Source: Rhabditoides inermis (taxonomy: Eukaryota > Nematoda > Chromadorea > Rhabditida > Rhabditidae). Taken from it: a stretch of 64,000 nucleotides of DNA. The notes beneath the pieces were generated by a model that saw only the letters and a list, made by a program, of their open reading frames with translations, made no database searches and had not been told where the DNA came from. Where the stretch lies: assembly GCA_963966185.1 (NCBI GenBank), contig CAWZYM010000241.1:62001-126000 (forward strand), written 5' to 3'. Shown here in pieces: positions 47,629-58,972 of the stretch. The translations under genes and the position numbers were made by a program. Positions within the stretch are counted from its first letter, which is position 1. Each line of letters begins with the position of its first letter.

Positions 47629-48404
47629 AGGGAGGGAGGGAGGGAGGGAGGGAGGGAGGGAGGGAGGGAGGGAGGGAGGGAGGGAGGGAGGGAGGGAGGG
47701 AGGGAGGGAGGGAGGGGGGAGAGAGGGAGGGAGGGAGGGAGGGAGGGAGGGAGGGAGGGAGGGAGGGGGGAGAGAGGGAGGGAGGGAGGGAGGGAGGGAG
47801 AGAGGGAGGGGGAATCACCTCTCCGAATCCCATGACGACTCTGAGTATGAATACGTAGTAGTAGTGCTGTATATTTAGGAGGGGTACAAGTGCGGAACAT
47901 CCCGCGTATGTAATCACAGCCAGTAGTAGAACGATACGGTGTGAATAGCGCTGCAAACATGTTTTTAGGAATAATGCATTGTTTATATTACAAGTATTGA
48001 ATAAAATCGATTTGTTTGTTTTAAGTCTTGTGTTTCCATGACTTTCCACGTGGTGGATTATAAAACCGCTTTCCTTTCCGCAGTCGCTAGAACGCAGATT
48101 ATGTGACTGTGAACTGTTGCGTGCGAAATAAAATGTTTCCAAAGAGTGACACCTGTATGAAGAACATTGATGGGAGGACAGTGGTGAGAGCGCCCCAGAA
48201 TGTACCCGAGAACAGAAGGTTCTGCACGTAGTGAGGCCACACCAGAGAACCCTGAATCAGCCCATATATCACATGCATCTGTAATTCCCCGTCGCTCACT
48301 CCGTAGTCGACAACAATATGCTGGCTCGGTCGTTCTGCTTGGCACGTAGGCCCAGACGCCTCCTCTACCTCTGTCTCCTTCAATCCGATCACAGTGTCGT
48401 CCAT
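46011..48404 (-). CDS. SLC17-like anion/phosphate transporter (MFS)
   Basis: Twelve-helix major facilitator of the SLC17 type (sodium-phosphate, sialin and vesicular glutamate transporters). Exons: 48404-48153 (MDDTVIGLKETEVEEASG ... IYGLIQGSLVWPHYVQ, FWGALTTVLPSMFFIQ), about 47952-47820 (RYSHRIVLLLAVITYAGCSA, RVVMGFGE), about 47562-47470 (GFIMPSCNALVANWFPVTER, FTRGNQ), about 47420-47150 (LEGMAGNPLAA, ALIWCVVWAGTASDSPSE), about 47110-47053 (ILTSVPFLAQLFAHFVFNL), about 46950-46885 (ATFLLYLLSFYKDVLRFGVI), about 46825-46690 (LPHAAHLVFKLLWGVGMDRL), about 46650-46615, 46495-46415 (SSGVSGFYTSLLSMAPKYTG), about 46230-46140 (RRVFVVMTVCSCISGVVLCL) and about 46075-46011 (VQPWGRDEAAPCEQIAFHTT, TAA). The PERST-type loop after helix 4 and the terminal VQPW are family hallmarks. 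Substrate cannot be told. N-terminus is shorter than usual. Confidence 0.85.
46981..47038. repeat. GA microsatellite in the transporter gene
   Basis: (GA)n with two AAAGAG interruptions, in an intron of the SLC17-like gene. Confidence 0.95.
47593..47813. repeat. GA then GAGG tetranucleotide array
   Basis: A 30-base (GA)n passes into about 190 bases of (GGGA)n with two GGGGGAGAGA interruptions. It sits in the intron between exons 2 and 3 of the transporter. All long ORFs here come from the repeat. Confidence 0.97.
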
Positions 48405-49402
48405 GCCCAGTCGCGCTTCTTCCTATGCTATGCTTTCGTAACTAGTTTTTGATATGTTCTCTAGAATCACGACGTAAATATGTTTCATTTAGAAGTAAAC
48501 GAGTGTAACAATTCAAAAGCTGACTCAAAAACTCTGCCGAAAGTAATCGGATCCGTTTTGACCTCGTGGATAAAAAGAGGGGTGTAATGAATCAGACTGG
48601 GGAGCCACACAATTGATTCACGAGGACAGACAACGTCCCTTTTCCCCATCCCGTCGCCTAGTACGCCTCACGTTCTCACGTGAATGATGTTTATGGAAGT
48701 TGTGTGTCACTGCTCACTGATGATGCTAGACATAGACATTGTCACGTTTTCATCCCTGTAGTGCGATAGCCGATAGCCGTGCTATTGACCATGCAAGTGA
48801 TAGTCAGAGCCAAATTTGTTCTGAATGTCGTTGTTACATGTGACAATAGTTAAATCAATATTCCGTACCTCATGAAACTACTAAACGTACCTCCGTACCT
48901 CATGCTCCGAACCCGATTGAAAGTAGAAGGACTATGTGGAGTCTCTTTGCAAGAGGATGAAACAGAGGGGCGTGAAAAATTTGTATTTTATTTTGCCTGT
49001 AGGTGTGTAAAGTACTAGACTTATTTGGTCCCTATACCGATATTTTCATGTTCACAAATAAATGTTGGAGAGTGTACTTATAGTGCAAGGCAAGTGGCGC
49101 TCTGTGTTTTAGAGGGCAGCAGATGATTATTGTCATGGCCTGTTTTCGTATTTCTCCGATTCTAGCGCCGTTCATATGATGCAATGGACGATCTCTTCTT
49201 TTATCTCTCGTCTTTCGGTCTGCTGTGGTCTTCTGTCTTTGCATAACTGACCCCTCCCTGTCACAGTCGAGATCTGCCGCTAACAAAAGTGTAACTCGGT
49301 GAAACCCAGGAAAACGACTAGCCACGAGTGAGAGAGCGAGGTTTTTGAGAGTTTGAACTGCACTGCTCGTGCGTTTTTCTCCACTTTCTCTCCACCCCCC
49401 CC

Positions 49403-49451
<49 letters not shown>

Positions 49452-51515
49452 GTTATGTATCGTTCTCTCTCGCTCTCCGTTTTGCGTGAGTATGAGAGGA
49501 GAGCGAGTTGGCGATCATGTGCGATCAAATTATTCGAAAAGAAAGGGTTATAAATGAGAATGCGTCAGCCCCAGCAATGCACGCGCTTCTTCGCGTCATG
49601 CTAGGATATTATTCAGTTGCTCTCGAAACTAAAACTAAAAGGCCGATGCTGCGGTGGCAGTTCTAATCAATGAAGATAAAGAAACTCGCCTGACTGTGGC
49701 TTGGGCGCGTCGTTGTGTTTACTCATAGTGAGAGACGGCACGTACACGGGTCAATGTCAACTGATGGTCGAATAAAGCTGGAACGTGGGCAGATTGGTAG
49801 TTTATTTGATCCCATCGATTCTGATTTTCAAATATTATCTAGAGACAGTAGTGATAACGGAACAATGGCGATAGGTATGTGATGTTTGTTCCCGAAACCA
49901 CGTCGCCTTGCCTTGGGGATTCTGCCGTGTTTCGTTTTCTTGACTGATAAGAGAACATACAGTGGTGTGTTTCTGTTCCAAGTGTAGAGCAAGGAGACGT
50001 GCATCGCTCGAATTGCCATCCTCCATTTCGCTGAAATGAAAACAACTAAAAGTATAGTTTGAACCTGTGCGAAGAGGGTTTTCCACGAAATACTCACTCC
50101 GCGACCTGACCTGGATCGCTATCGCACATGTTTTTTACGAATGTCACGCAAGCAGATGTGATGGAAACGTTATGGTACAAAACTGTTCTTTATCGGTTGT
50201 GATATTGCTTCGAATCTAAAAATCAGAACAAGAGAAGAGTGAATATTATTTACAGAAAAGAAGACAGTGACTTCTGACGGTCAATTATGTCGAACGCTCA
50301 GGATAAAGGATTAGCATAGATTATCTACTTCATTTGGCATACTCTTTCCATAGTATAGTGCAAAGACCAAGTCTGGGTCGATTCGAAATGACGTTTCAGA
50401 TAGAAAGAGAGTGGCATTCTAGTCTCGTTGCCTTCTGCGAACCGGTCAGTCGTCCTCCTCGCTCCCTGCATACCTCTCTCCTACTGTGCTCTTTGAATCT
50501 GCCGCCGACACTCCTCTCTAAACCGATCAATGCATGCAGCGGCTCTCCGCCCGCCTACTGCACGTACATAAACATCTAGTCCTATTCAATCACGCACTGC
50601 AACCCGGCGCTGCGTATCGAAAGTATCTGCGTATTTTTTCCATTTGTAGCCCTTTCAGTTTTTCATAGATGACATTGGAGCAACCACGTATCGACGATCA
50701 ATATCTCGTTGGTTTTTGAGCTTGAACGGGGGTGCGGGTGGCGCGACTGCCACACCACTCGTTTCTTTCCGACGGGTGCGTCTCTCTCGTTCGACTGTTT
50801 GTCGTAGACAAGGGCTAGTCGGTCGCGACCCTCCGTTTCTCGCAACTGCTCTCACCGGCGCGCCGGCTGGGCTCTCCCGGCTGGGCGCGCTGCCTCTGGC
50901 AGGGGGCGGGCCCGCGTGTCGCCGGCCCCACGTGGAGCCATCCCCCCACCCAACACACCTCGCGCGTCTCTTATCCTATCACAACTCGCTAGCTAGCCGA
51001 AACTGCCAAGCGGTCCCATCCCATCTTCCTAGGTCGCGTGCAAATAGAGAAGAGAAAATCAACTCATTTCCCACGTAAAACTCACCTAGTCTGTGCGTTT
51101 CGTATTTATTTTGTACGGTTACAGTTCGCAAATAGTTCAACTTACTGCATTTATAAGCCATTTCTGATCCTAAATTTTTGCGGTTAGGTCTTTTGGTTTT
51201 TGGTTTTTCCTTTTGGGTTTTCATCGTGGTGTTTTGTGCACATTACATCGTTGACATGCAGTAGGTGGAGGTTTTGTTGTAATCTTCTTACCCGTGCCCG
51301 TATGACCTATGTCTATCTCATATCTTGCAGTGATGTTTTGAGTGTCCTATTTCCTTTTTCATTTACCGCTCTCTTATCTGATGAAAGTTTATCTAGTGGC
51401 AGAGTCGTTTCTGTGTTGCAATCCGTTGTCTGATCAGATTAGACGATTTTCGTTTTTGCTAGTGGAGCAATTAGATCATATTTATTATATAATAAGTTAC
51501 TAATTGCAGGGTATT
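48405..51515. other. Intergenic region between the transporter and glutamate dehydrogenase
   Basis: No convincing exon. It contains a (CT)n tract at 49408-49450 and a GC-rich block at about 50840-50950. The two genes diverge from here, so it should hold both promoters. Small ORFs (49032-49325 minus, 50334-50579 plus, 50716-51078 plus) are unsupported. Confidence 0.45.
51503..51515 (+). promoter_or_regulatory. Acceptor directly before the gdh ATG
   Basis: ATTGCAG (51503-51509) lies six bases before the ATG at 51516 after an AT-rich stretch. Either a spliced-leader site or the end of a 5' UTR intron. Confidence 0.5.
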
Positions 51516-53387
51516 ATGCTGTCCAACTTGAGCAGGTCTACGGGCCGCCTTGCCCAGCTGCATGTGCGCACCTTCTCGTCGGCCACCCTCGACCCTGCTG
51601 CCCAGGTTCTCGATGAGCAGAAGCCCATGGACGAGCAGCTCAATCCTAGCTTCTTCAAGGTGCTTTCAATCACATGCCCAAGTATACTATAAATGTAAAC
51701 TCAATTATAATTACTGTTTTAGATGGTCGACTACTTCTTTGAGAAGGGATCCAAGACCATCGAGCCCAAGCTCATTGAGGAGTTCAAGTCCAACTCTCTC
51801 AACGAGTCGCAGAAGAAGAACCTCGTTCGCGGAATCCTGAAGTCTATCAAGCCCGTGAACAAGGTAAAATACATAACTTAATATGTTAAATGTACGTTTT
51901 TTCTTATAGGTCCTTTACATCACTTTCCCCATCCGCCGTGAGAACGGAGAGTTCGAGATCATCGAGGCCTGGCGCGCGCAGCACTCTGAGCACCGCACCC
52001 CCACGAAGGGAGGAATCCGTTACTCTCTTGATGTGTGCGAGGATGAGGTCAAGGCTCTGTCCGCACTCATGACCTACAAGTGCTCCGTCGTCGACGTCCC
52101 CTTTGGAGGAGCCAAGGGAGGAGTTAAGATCGATCCCAAGCAATATACCGAGTATGAGATCGAGAAGATCACCCGTCGCGTGGCTATTGAGTTCGCCAAG
52201 AAGGGCTTCCTCGGCCCTGGAATTGATGTGCCCGCTCCTGACATGGGAACTGGTGAGCGCGAGATGGCCTGGATGGCCGACACCTACGCTCAGACCATTG
52301 GTCACCTCGAGAAGGACGCTGGTGCTTGCATCACTGGAAAGCCCATCGTTGCCGGAGGAATTCACGGACGCGTCTCCGCCACCGGACGAGGAGTCTGGAA
52401 GGGACTTGAGGTGTTCTGCGCCGACGCCGAGTACATGAAGCAGGTGAGAAATATTTCTTTGAATTTATATTGATCACCATTTCCAGGTCGGACTCACCAC
52501 CGGACTTGCTGGAAAGACCTTCATCATCCAGGGATTCGGTAACGTCGGTCTCCACACCATGCGCTACCTCCACCGCGTCGGAGCCAAGTGCATTGGAGTG
52601 CAGGAGTACAATTGCGGAATCTCGAACCCCGACGGAATTCACCCCAAAGAGCTTGAGGATTGGAAGGACAAGAACGGATCTATCAAGAACTTCCCCGGAG
52701 CCAAGAACTTCGAGAATTTTGAGGAGCTCATGTACGAGAAGTGCGACATCCTCGTCCCCGCTGCTTGCGAGAAGTCGATCCACAAGGGTAACGCCCACAA
52801 GATTCAGGCGAAGGTCGTCGCTGAGGCCGCCAACGGACCCGTTACTCCTGCTGCTGACAAGATCCTTCTTGCCCGTGGAGACTGCCTTATCATCCCTGAC
52901 ATGTACGTCAACTCTGGTGGAGTGACTGTCTCGTTCTTCGAGTGGCTCAAGAACCTGAACCACGTCTCGTTCGGACGTCTCACCTTCCAGTACGAGCGCG
53001 AGTCCAACAAGCACCTCCTCCGTGAGTTATTCACATATTTGTTATATCTTTTCGTGTAAAACTCTTTTTTTTTTCAGAGTCCGTTCAGGATTCGGTGGAG
53101 CGCGCTATCGGAAAGTCCGCCCCTGTCGCCCCCAACGAGGCATTCCAGGCTCGCATTGCTGGAGCTTCCGAGAAGGTAAACCTATGTAGTCTGGGCAATT
53201 TTTGAATCTTTGTTTTCAGGACATCGTGCACTCTGGACTCGAGTACACCATGCTCCGCTCTGGAGATGCCATCATCAAGACCGCTCGCAAATACAACCTG
53301 GGACTCGATATCCGTACCGCCGCCTACTGCAACTCGATCGAGAAGGTCTACAACACCTACCGCACCGCCGGTTTCACCTTCACTTAA
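51516..53387 (+). CDS. gdh-1: Glutamate dehydrogenase, mitochondrial
   Basis: Oxidatively deaminates glutamate to 2-oxoglutarate in the mitochondrial matrix. Six exons: 51516-51659, 51723-51863, 51910-52443, 52487-53021, 53078-53175 and 53220-53387; 1,620 bases, 539 residues. The N-terminus ([20 protein letters not shown]) is an Arg/Ser-rich targeting peptide. The dimerisation/substrate domain has [15 protein letters not shown] and the active-site stretch [17 protein letters not shown]. The Rossmann domain starts [17 protein letters not shown]. The animal-type antenna lies in the 52487-53021 exon, and the C-terminus is [20 protein letters not shown]. Length and order equal animal GDH with no break. 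Codon use is strongly biased (GGA, CTC, ATC, AAG, CGC), typical of a highly expressed nematode gene and unlike neighbours. Poly-A signal AATAAA at 53404-53409. The symbol follows the C. elegans name. Confidence 0.97.
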
Positions 53388-53663
53388 TTTGTTTCGCTAG
53401 CGTAATAAAGACGTTTTAATTTGTAATTTGAATCAGCACGTATCTCGAGTGGGAACTTTACCATTCTTACAACTTGGGTCAAATTTCATCTTAGCTAGTA
53501 CTTCACTTGACTATCTTGCGCAGTGCTGAGAGTCGAACAACAAAAATTCATTTTATCGTGTATAATGTTCATTTGGAAACTCGTCGATTCGAAACCATAT
53601 TCGACTCGGACGGGATGGACGACTCATTGGAGAGGCCTAAAACAGTGGGTTAACGATATATTC

Positions 53664-54814
53664 TCAGAAAATAATCAGTGGATGAACTGACTTGGTCTGG
53701 ACGTGACCATTGGCATATATGCGGAGAAGGAACTCTCCATCGCACCCCGCGTCGAAGGTGCACGGCACGATCACATAGCTGCCAGGGGGCACGCGGAAGC
53801 GAACTGTCACCTGTGAGATGATGAAATGAGAGAAAACGTAAATATAAAGACGATACCTCGCGCATGTTAATGAATACAGGCACGCGTGCGACCGACTTGT
53901 GCGACTGGAAGAAGTTGGCATCCAACTTGTAGCCCGGCTCCGACGGCACCTTTAAGATCTCTCTCTCTCTCCCCTCTTTCTCTTTACCCCCAAATCTCTC
54001 TACCTTATAAACGGAGAATCCAATTGGGAGGGAATCCATTCCTACGACACGCATCTCACGCCGGTACTTCTGAAGCACGGCGCAGATCACCGTACATTTG
54101 CCGTCCTGCGAAAGAGACGTTGGACATTTAACGGGAAGAGGGAGAATAGGATATATCAAATGAGGGGAACAAACACGCACCTGCTCGATAGAATCGTTCG
54201 TGATCTCGAGAAATGACGCGATTTGAGGGTTCGAAGCGTAAGAGTCTGAAGATATGCAATGTCCAACTATTTTCAAAGTAGCAGTAGTGTGCATTGAGAA
54301 TTGAATAAAAAAATTTCTTTTTATGATTGCACATGCCAGGGTTGTTTGCACATCCTCCCGCGGTGCCGTCCCGCCGGCTCCACCAGCCGTCCTGCATTCG
54401 CTCGTCCCATTGATTGCCCCCCGTCGCATCCACTCCAGTCATCTCAGAGATCTCGTTCATCACCTCAAAACAACACTTCTCCTTTATCCCACTCTCTTTC
54501 TCGTACCTCGGCCGACAGATTACAGATCTCCATCTCCTCGTACTCGTGATAGAAATCGTCGAATGCCATCCTGTATTCAATAAGATGATAGTGGCTGGGC
54601 GCGACTCACCAAAACTCCCCGTCCTTGGCAAACTGAACATGCATGCGCTGCTTCTCCTCCTCGGAGACGGAATACCACTCGGACGAGTTGTCCGACCACG
54701 CGCCGTTCCATTCCTACAAGTGAGAGTGAAAGGGAGATAGAGAGATAGATAGAGATAGATAGAGAAAGAGAAAGAGAGAGAGAGATAGGGGGAGAGAGAG
54801 GGGGAGAGAGAGAT

Positions 54815-54862
<48 letters not shown>

Positions 54863-57800
54863 CTCACAGTCTTGTTTCCCCAAGGGTTGCGAATTCGAAT
54901 GAGGACAGTGTCGCCAAAGTGAGTGTGCACCTGAACATTTGGAGTTTCATACACAGAGAGAAAAGAATGCGAGAGAAAGAGAAGAACACAGGAAGAAAGT
55001 GAGAATACGAAATTAGAAAAAAGATGCGACCGTTTCGAGTGCAGTGATACTGTATGCGTGACCGCGCACGAGTCCGTTCGATTGCACCGCTTCCTTCACT
55101 GCCGGATCCGCCTAAGAGAGACGATATTTTAATTTTAAATAACCAGCTCATACTCAGAAACAAATTCCGTGATTTGAAAATACCTGGATGCTGCATCCGA
55201 ATAGTGATCCCATCTGGAAGCCGCGTACCAACATAGCCAGAGCAGTCTCCTTTGGAGTCTGCAAGGTGACGTGATGAGAAGGACGGGCTGGCCATAGATT
55301 ACCTTGCGCAGATCGAAGAACTCGGTGAGGCCTCCGGTAAAGTCTTCCAGGGCCTCCACAGTCGTTCCACCCTCCAGATTCTCGTAGGAGCCGTAGAGTC
55401 TAGTGAGTAAAGATAGATAAACACGACGGCAAAAAAGAGGGAGAGAAAGAGGTGGGAGAAATGGGAGGAGAGTGAGAAGAGATATGCTCACTTGGCGTAC
55501 GCCTTCTCGAGCAGCGCGCTCCAGAACTCGTTGTGTTCTTGAGAGTGCATGTAGTAGAGACGACCGTCGACCTTCACATAACAGACAGATCTTCTCTCCG
55601 TCCGCCACTTCCATCCTTCACTCACCGTGGGCAGACGGTCATCGATGACGACATCGATCCATTTTCCGTATCGCCAGAACTGGAAGTGGAAGATGCCGGC
55701 GTAATTGTCAGTGAATGACTGGTCAGGCGGGACGACTCGGTAGAAGAGCTCATCGCGCATGGTGAGATTAGCACATGCAGCCAGCAGCCAGCAGTCACCG
55801 AGAGCGCCTGCAACACATCCATTCATCAATCTCACACAGCTCCATCGACACATATCCACCCACACACAATATAATCTGTACACTGTAGTCACTTCACAAC
55901 CTTCACACAATACATAATGTTGTGATTTTTTCTAAACACGGTTGCTTGGAAGAAGGCAGCTGGCCGCAGTGCACAGTGCTTCGACCTTGTTTCACGTCGA
56001 AGCGCGAGTGTCCCTCGACAATGAGCTGGGGGTTGTCGACAATCTCTCCCGGCCTCTTCCACACGATGTGCTCCGTCGGAGGAGTCTTGTAGTACAGACT
56101 GCGATCCGAGGCAGGAAATTCAGGATCCTGAAAGACGCCAAATCAAATGCTATTAACAACACGTGATTACTGATATAACATATAGTAGGCTCGCCCACCA
56201 GTTTCGCTCTCTCACGCAAGAGAGCCGAGCGCGACGAAATAGGTTAGACGACGAGAGAGGGTAGAGAAATAGAGACAGGCGCGCGCCAGCCGGCCACTAC
56301 CCGGCAACCATGACATAAAATCTTTGGTTTTGAAAAGTTTATACCAAAACTCATTCAATAATCACCAATGTACATGACTAGTCAATCATTGACAAAAAAA
56401 GTAATGCCGTAAACCACGAATATACATGATGTTACACAAATCAGCGCAAACGTATTGATTTCGATATAGCGATTACAATAGAACATGACAATTTCGTTGT
56501 TGTTAGGTGTATGTCCAAGCTGCCAGTGGTTCTTGATGGAGACTGCTGGGCTGTCATCCACGTGAGCCTGCAACAATTACGTTTGAGGGCTATCGCTATC
56601 ATCATATTGCTGTTGACTATGTTATCACTACTGTTATGAATACACTTACACAAGTAAAAATGCGAAGTTCAAAACCGTTGGTGTGCGAGAGTGCGAGGTG
56701 GAGAGTGAAAAAACAGGCAGGCGAGGCGGCGGTTTCGTCGGATCACAGCCACGCGTCTTCTCGTTAGCGGGCTCTGTGCGGACATCATCTACAACCATGA
56801 CTAATACTACAATAAAACACACAACTAGATGAAATATGATAATCGCAATTCTTACCTCATCCATAATCTGGCGCCACACACCCGTGAAGACCGCGCAGCT
56901 TCTTACGCAACGAAACCGGCTTCATCAGCGCGGTGCGCCAGCTCCATCATGATCGAACTGAAACACACTACTTCGCAATCACAACTATGTAGGTTGTAAG
57001 CACAATGTAAGCACAATGTAAACATAAATGAAACACGACGGCGACAAATAAACATAGATCATGAAATAAACAGACATACAACAACGCGACATACGAACGG
57101 AATTCACGCATGCTAAGCAATTGTGTATGTTTTGAAAGAAGCGTCAGTAATCATTTCTTTCAAATACACAAAAATAGAACATGAATACGAAATATGAACA
57201 AACAAAAACCAACAAAAACAACAGTTAACAGAAACAGCTGATTCGATTTGATGCGTCGCGTGTGGACACGCGACGCGTCATTACAACTGTTCACGAAAAT
57301 GTTTTCAACAGGAAATCCTGAGCTAAGTGCGAGCTTATTATATAAAGGGGCATAAGTGAAAAGAAGAAGGTTGCAAAAGTACCTCGAACAGAATATGCTG
57401 CTGGAGGCAACGTTCTCTCTCATTATGGAAGTTGAGATTGAACGAAGTGGCGCCGGGAGTCGGATTGACAAACGGGTCCACCTGAATAACATTTCGGGGG
57501 GAAATAGGTACGCACTCACCTTCCTCTTGTACTTGCCGGAAATAATGTTCTCGAGAATCATCTTTCCTATTCCTCCGAGGCTGTTATTCTTTCCACCCAT
57601 ATTGAAGATTACGTTTCCTGCGATGGCTCCGATGATTGCTCCAGTTTCGGCGTTGATTCCGAAGAAGCGATGAGCAGCCCCAGCAAACGCCTGCTCTACC
57701 AGGTTGTTCATACCGCCCGACGCCAGAACAGTGGAGATTGCTGTGAAGGGGTCATGAAACCTCGTCTACTCGACAATTCGTGTCCGGAGAGCGCTCGCTT

Positions 57801-58941
57801 GCAGCTCGAAACACGGTACGCGAATCGCGTGCTTTTCCTTTTGCGCGCTCTTGCTGCAAGCTGACTATTCGGTTTTTTTGTCTTTTTCTGATCTACCCCA
57901 CTGCGACAATAGATATATAAACAAATTCAGGATCGATATTTCTGTATAAATGATATAGTTTGATCGGAAACGACTCGATACTTCCCTGCCCGCGTGTCGG
58001 CGGCCCAAGTATCTGAGAGATAATTTGACTATATTAGACTGGGAATGGATTTATCACACATGCGATATAATGTGCGCATTCAATCTCTCGTGTTATCTGT
58101 CCTATCGTCGGCCGCTGCTCTGGTCTGCGTTGGGTGGATGCTGTCATAAAAAGCGCAGTTGGCTAATCAGAACGAAAAGCAGCTTCGATTCGATGATAAG
58201 GGATGTTAGGATGAAGCTTACTCTTTCCCATTTGCACTCTGATAATCTTTTCCATTTATGCCTACGTGTTCTATGTAATCGCATCTTTGTTTCATGTCAC
58301 GCAAGAGAACTCACATCCGCCCTGTGCGATTTGCCCAATCGTGTTCATGACACCGCCCATTCCACCGAATCCGTCCATAGCTCCTGTAAGATCAGCTATA
58401 CATCAAACTTGAAAGTAGAATTCACCTTTTACTAGGCTTCCCATGTTGAAGTCGCATCCACCTCCTCCGCTTGCGCTGCCGTCCTCGCCCGCAGCCACTG
58501 TGCCACAGCTCTCCATTCCGAACTCTTCATCACCACCGTCATGTTCGTAGTCGTCCACATGATTACTGTCCGAACGCTGCTCATGTGCATACTGCAATCG
58601 CAGCTCGCTCGCAGTTCGCTCTTCTCCCACCCACCTCCTGCTGGCCATACTCGTCGTCGTGCTGCGGCTCACCATCCTCGTAGTAGTTGTTCTGCAACGG
58701 CAAATTAACGTTATCTCACTCATTGTCTCACCTGCTCATCCTCGGGCTGTTCGTAGTCGTTGTTCTCCGCCTCGTACCCTTCGTACTGGTTGTTGTCGTA
58801 CTGGTTCCCGCTGTTCTGCTGTTCATAGTCCTGGTTACCGTAGTCCTGCTCCGCCTGTCCGCCGTATTCTCCTCCATCGTATCCGTACCCATCCTCCTCC
58901 TGTTGCTGCTGCTCATCCTCGTAGTACTCCTCGTCCGACAT
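53664..58941 (-). CDS. Atypical calpain, CLP-1-like cysteine protease
   Basis: Calcium-dependent intracellular cysteine protease of the glycine-rich nematode CLP-1 type. ATG at 58941 ([14 protein letters not shown]); stop at 53664. N-terminus: acidic Tyr/Gln/Asn-rich (58941-58732, 58691-58635, about 58570-58431), then a Gly-rich hydrophobic segment (about 58385-58317 [20 protein letters not shown]; 57735-57520 [20 protein letters not shown]). A linker exon (about 57481-57384) is followed, after a 1.25-kb intron, by 56127-55986 ([20 protein letters not shown]). Protease core: [18 protein letters not shown] (Cys, about 55795), [14 protein letters not shown] (His, about 55045), [10 protein letters not shown] (Asn, about 54890); the triad is intact. 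The C2-like domain follows (about 54470-53664), ending [13 protein letters not shown] and [15 protein letters not shown]. No penta-EF-hand domain, as in atypical calpains. C. elegans CLP-1 acts in muscle and in necrotic neuron death. Introns hold (GA)n (54740-54860). Confidence 0.93.
54735..54862. repeat. GA-rich simple repeat in a calpain intron
   Basis: (GA)n with GATA and GGGG interruptions between two exons of the protease core. Confidence 0.93.
56128..57383 (-). other. 1.25-kb calpain intron
   Basis: Exon ...QQHILFE joins DPEFPA directly across this interval, so nothing here needs to be coding. Short open stretches (for example about 56565-56520 and 56950-56880) have acceptor-like borders but contain stops or do not fit the family. 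The intron is several times the usual length in this window. Confidence 0.55.
57790..57906 (+). repeat. Dispersed repeat R2, copy 2
   Basis: GCAGCTCGAAACACGGTACG ... TTTTGCGCGCTCTTGCTGCA ... CTGATCTACCCCACTGCGAC. Similar to about 43830-43930. Lies in a calpain intron. Confidence 0.6.
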
Positions 58942-58972
58942 GATAGATATAGAGGTGGTCACTACTGAAATC
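58942..58972 (-). promoter_or_regulatory. Probable spliced-leader acceptor of the calpain gene
   Basis: GATTTCAG (58972-58965) precedes the ATG by 23 bases. The upstream in-frame ATG (58992) lies on the intron or outron side, so the start at 58941 is preferred. Confidence 0.55.

Noticed and set aside
47393..48142. Long ORFs rich in Gly/Arg/Glu or Pro/Ser/Leu across the GAGG array
   Set aside because: They are translations of a tetranucleotide repeat within a transporter intron, open in several frames for compositional reasons.
51904..53014. Minus-strand ORFs of 153 and 227 codons
   Set aside because: Antisense shadows of the glutamate dehydrogenase exons, kept open by its codon bias.
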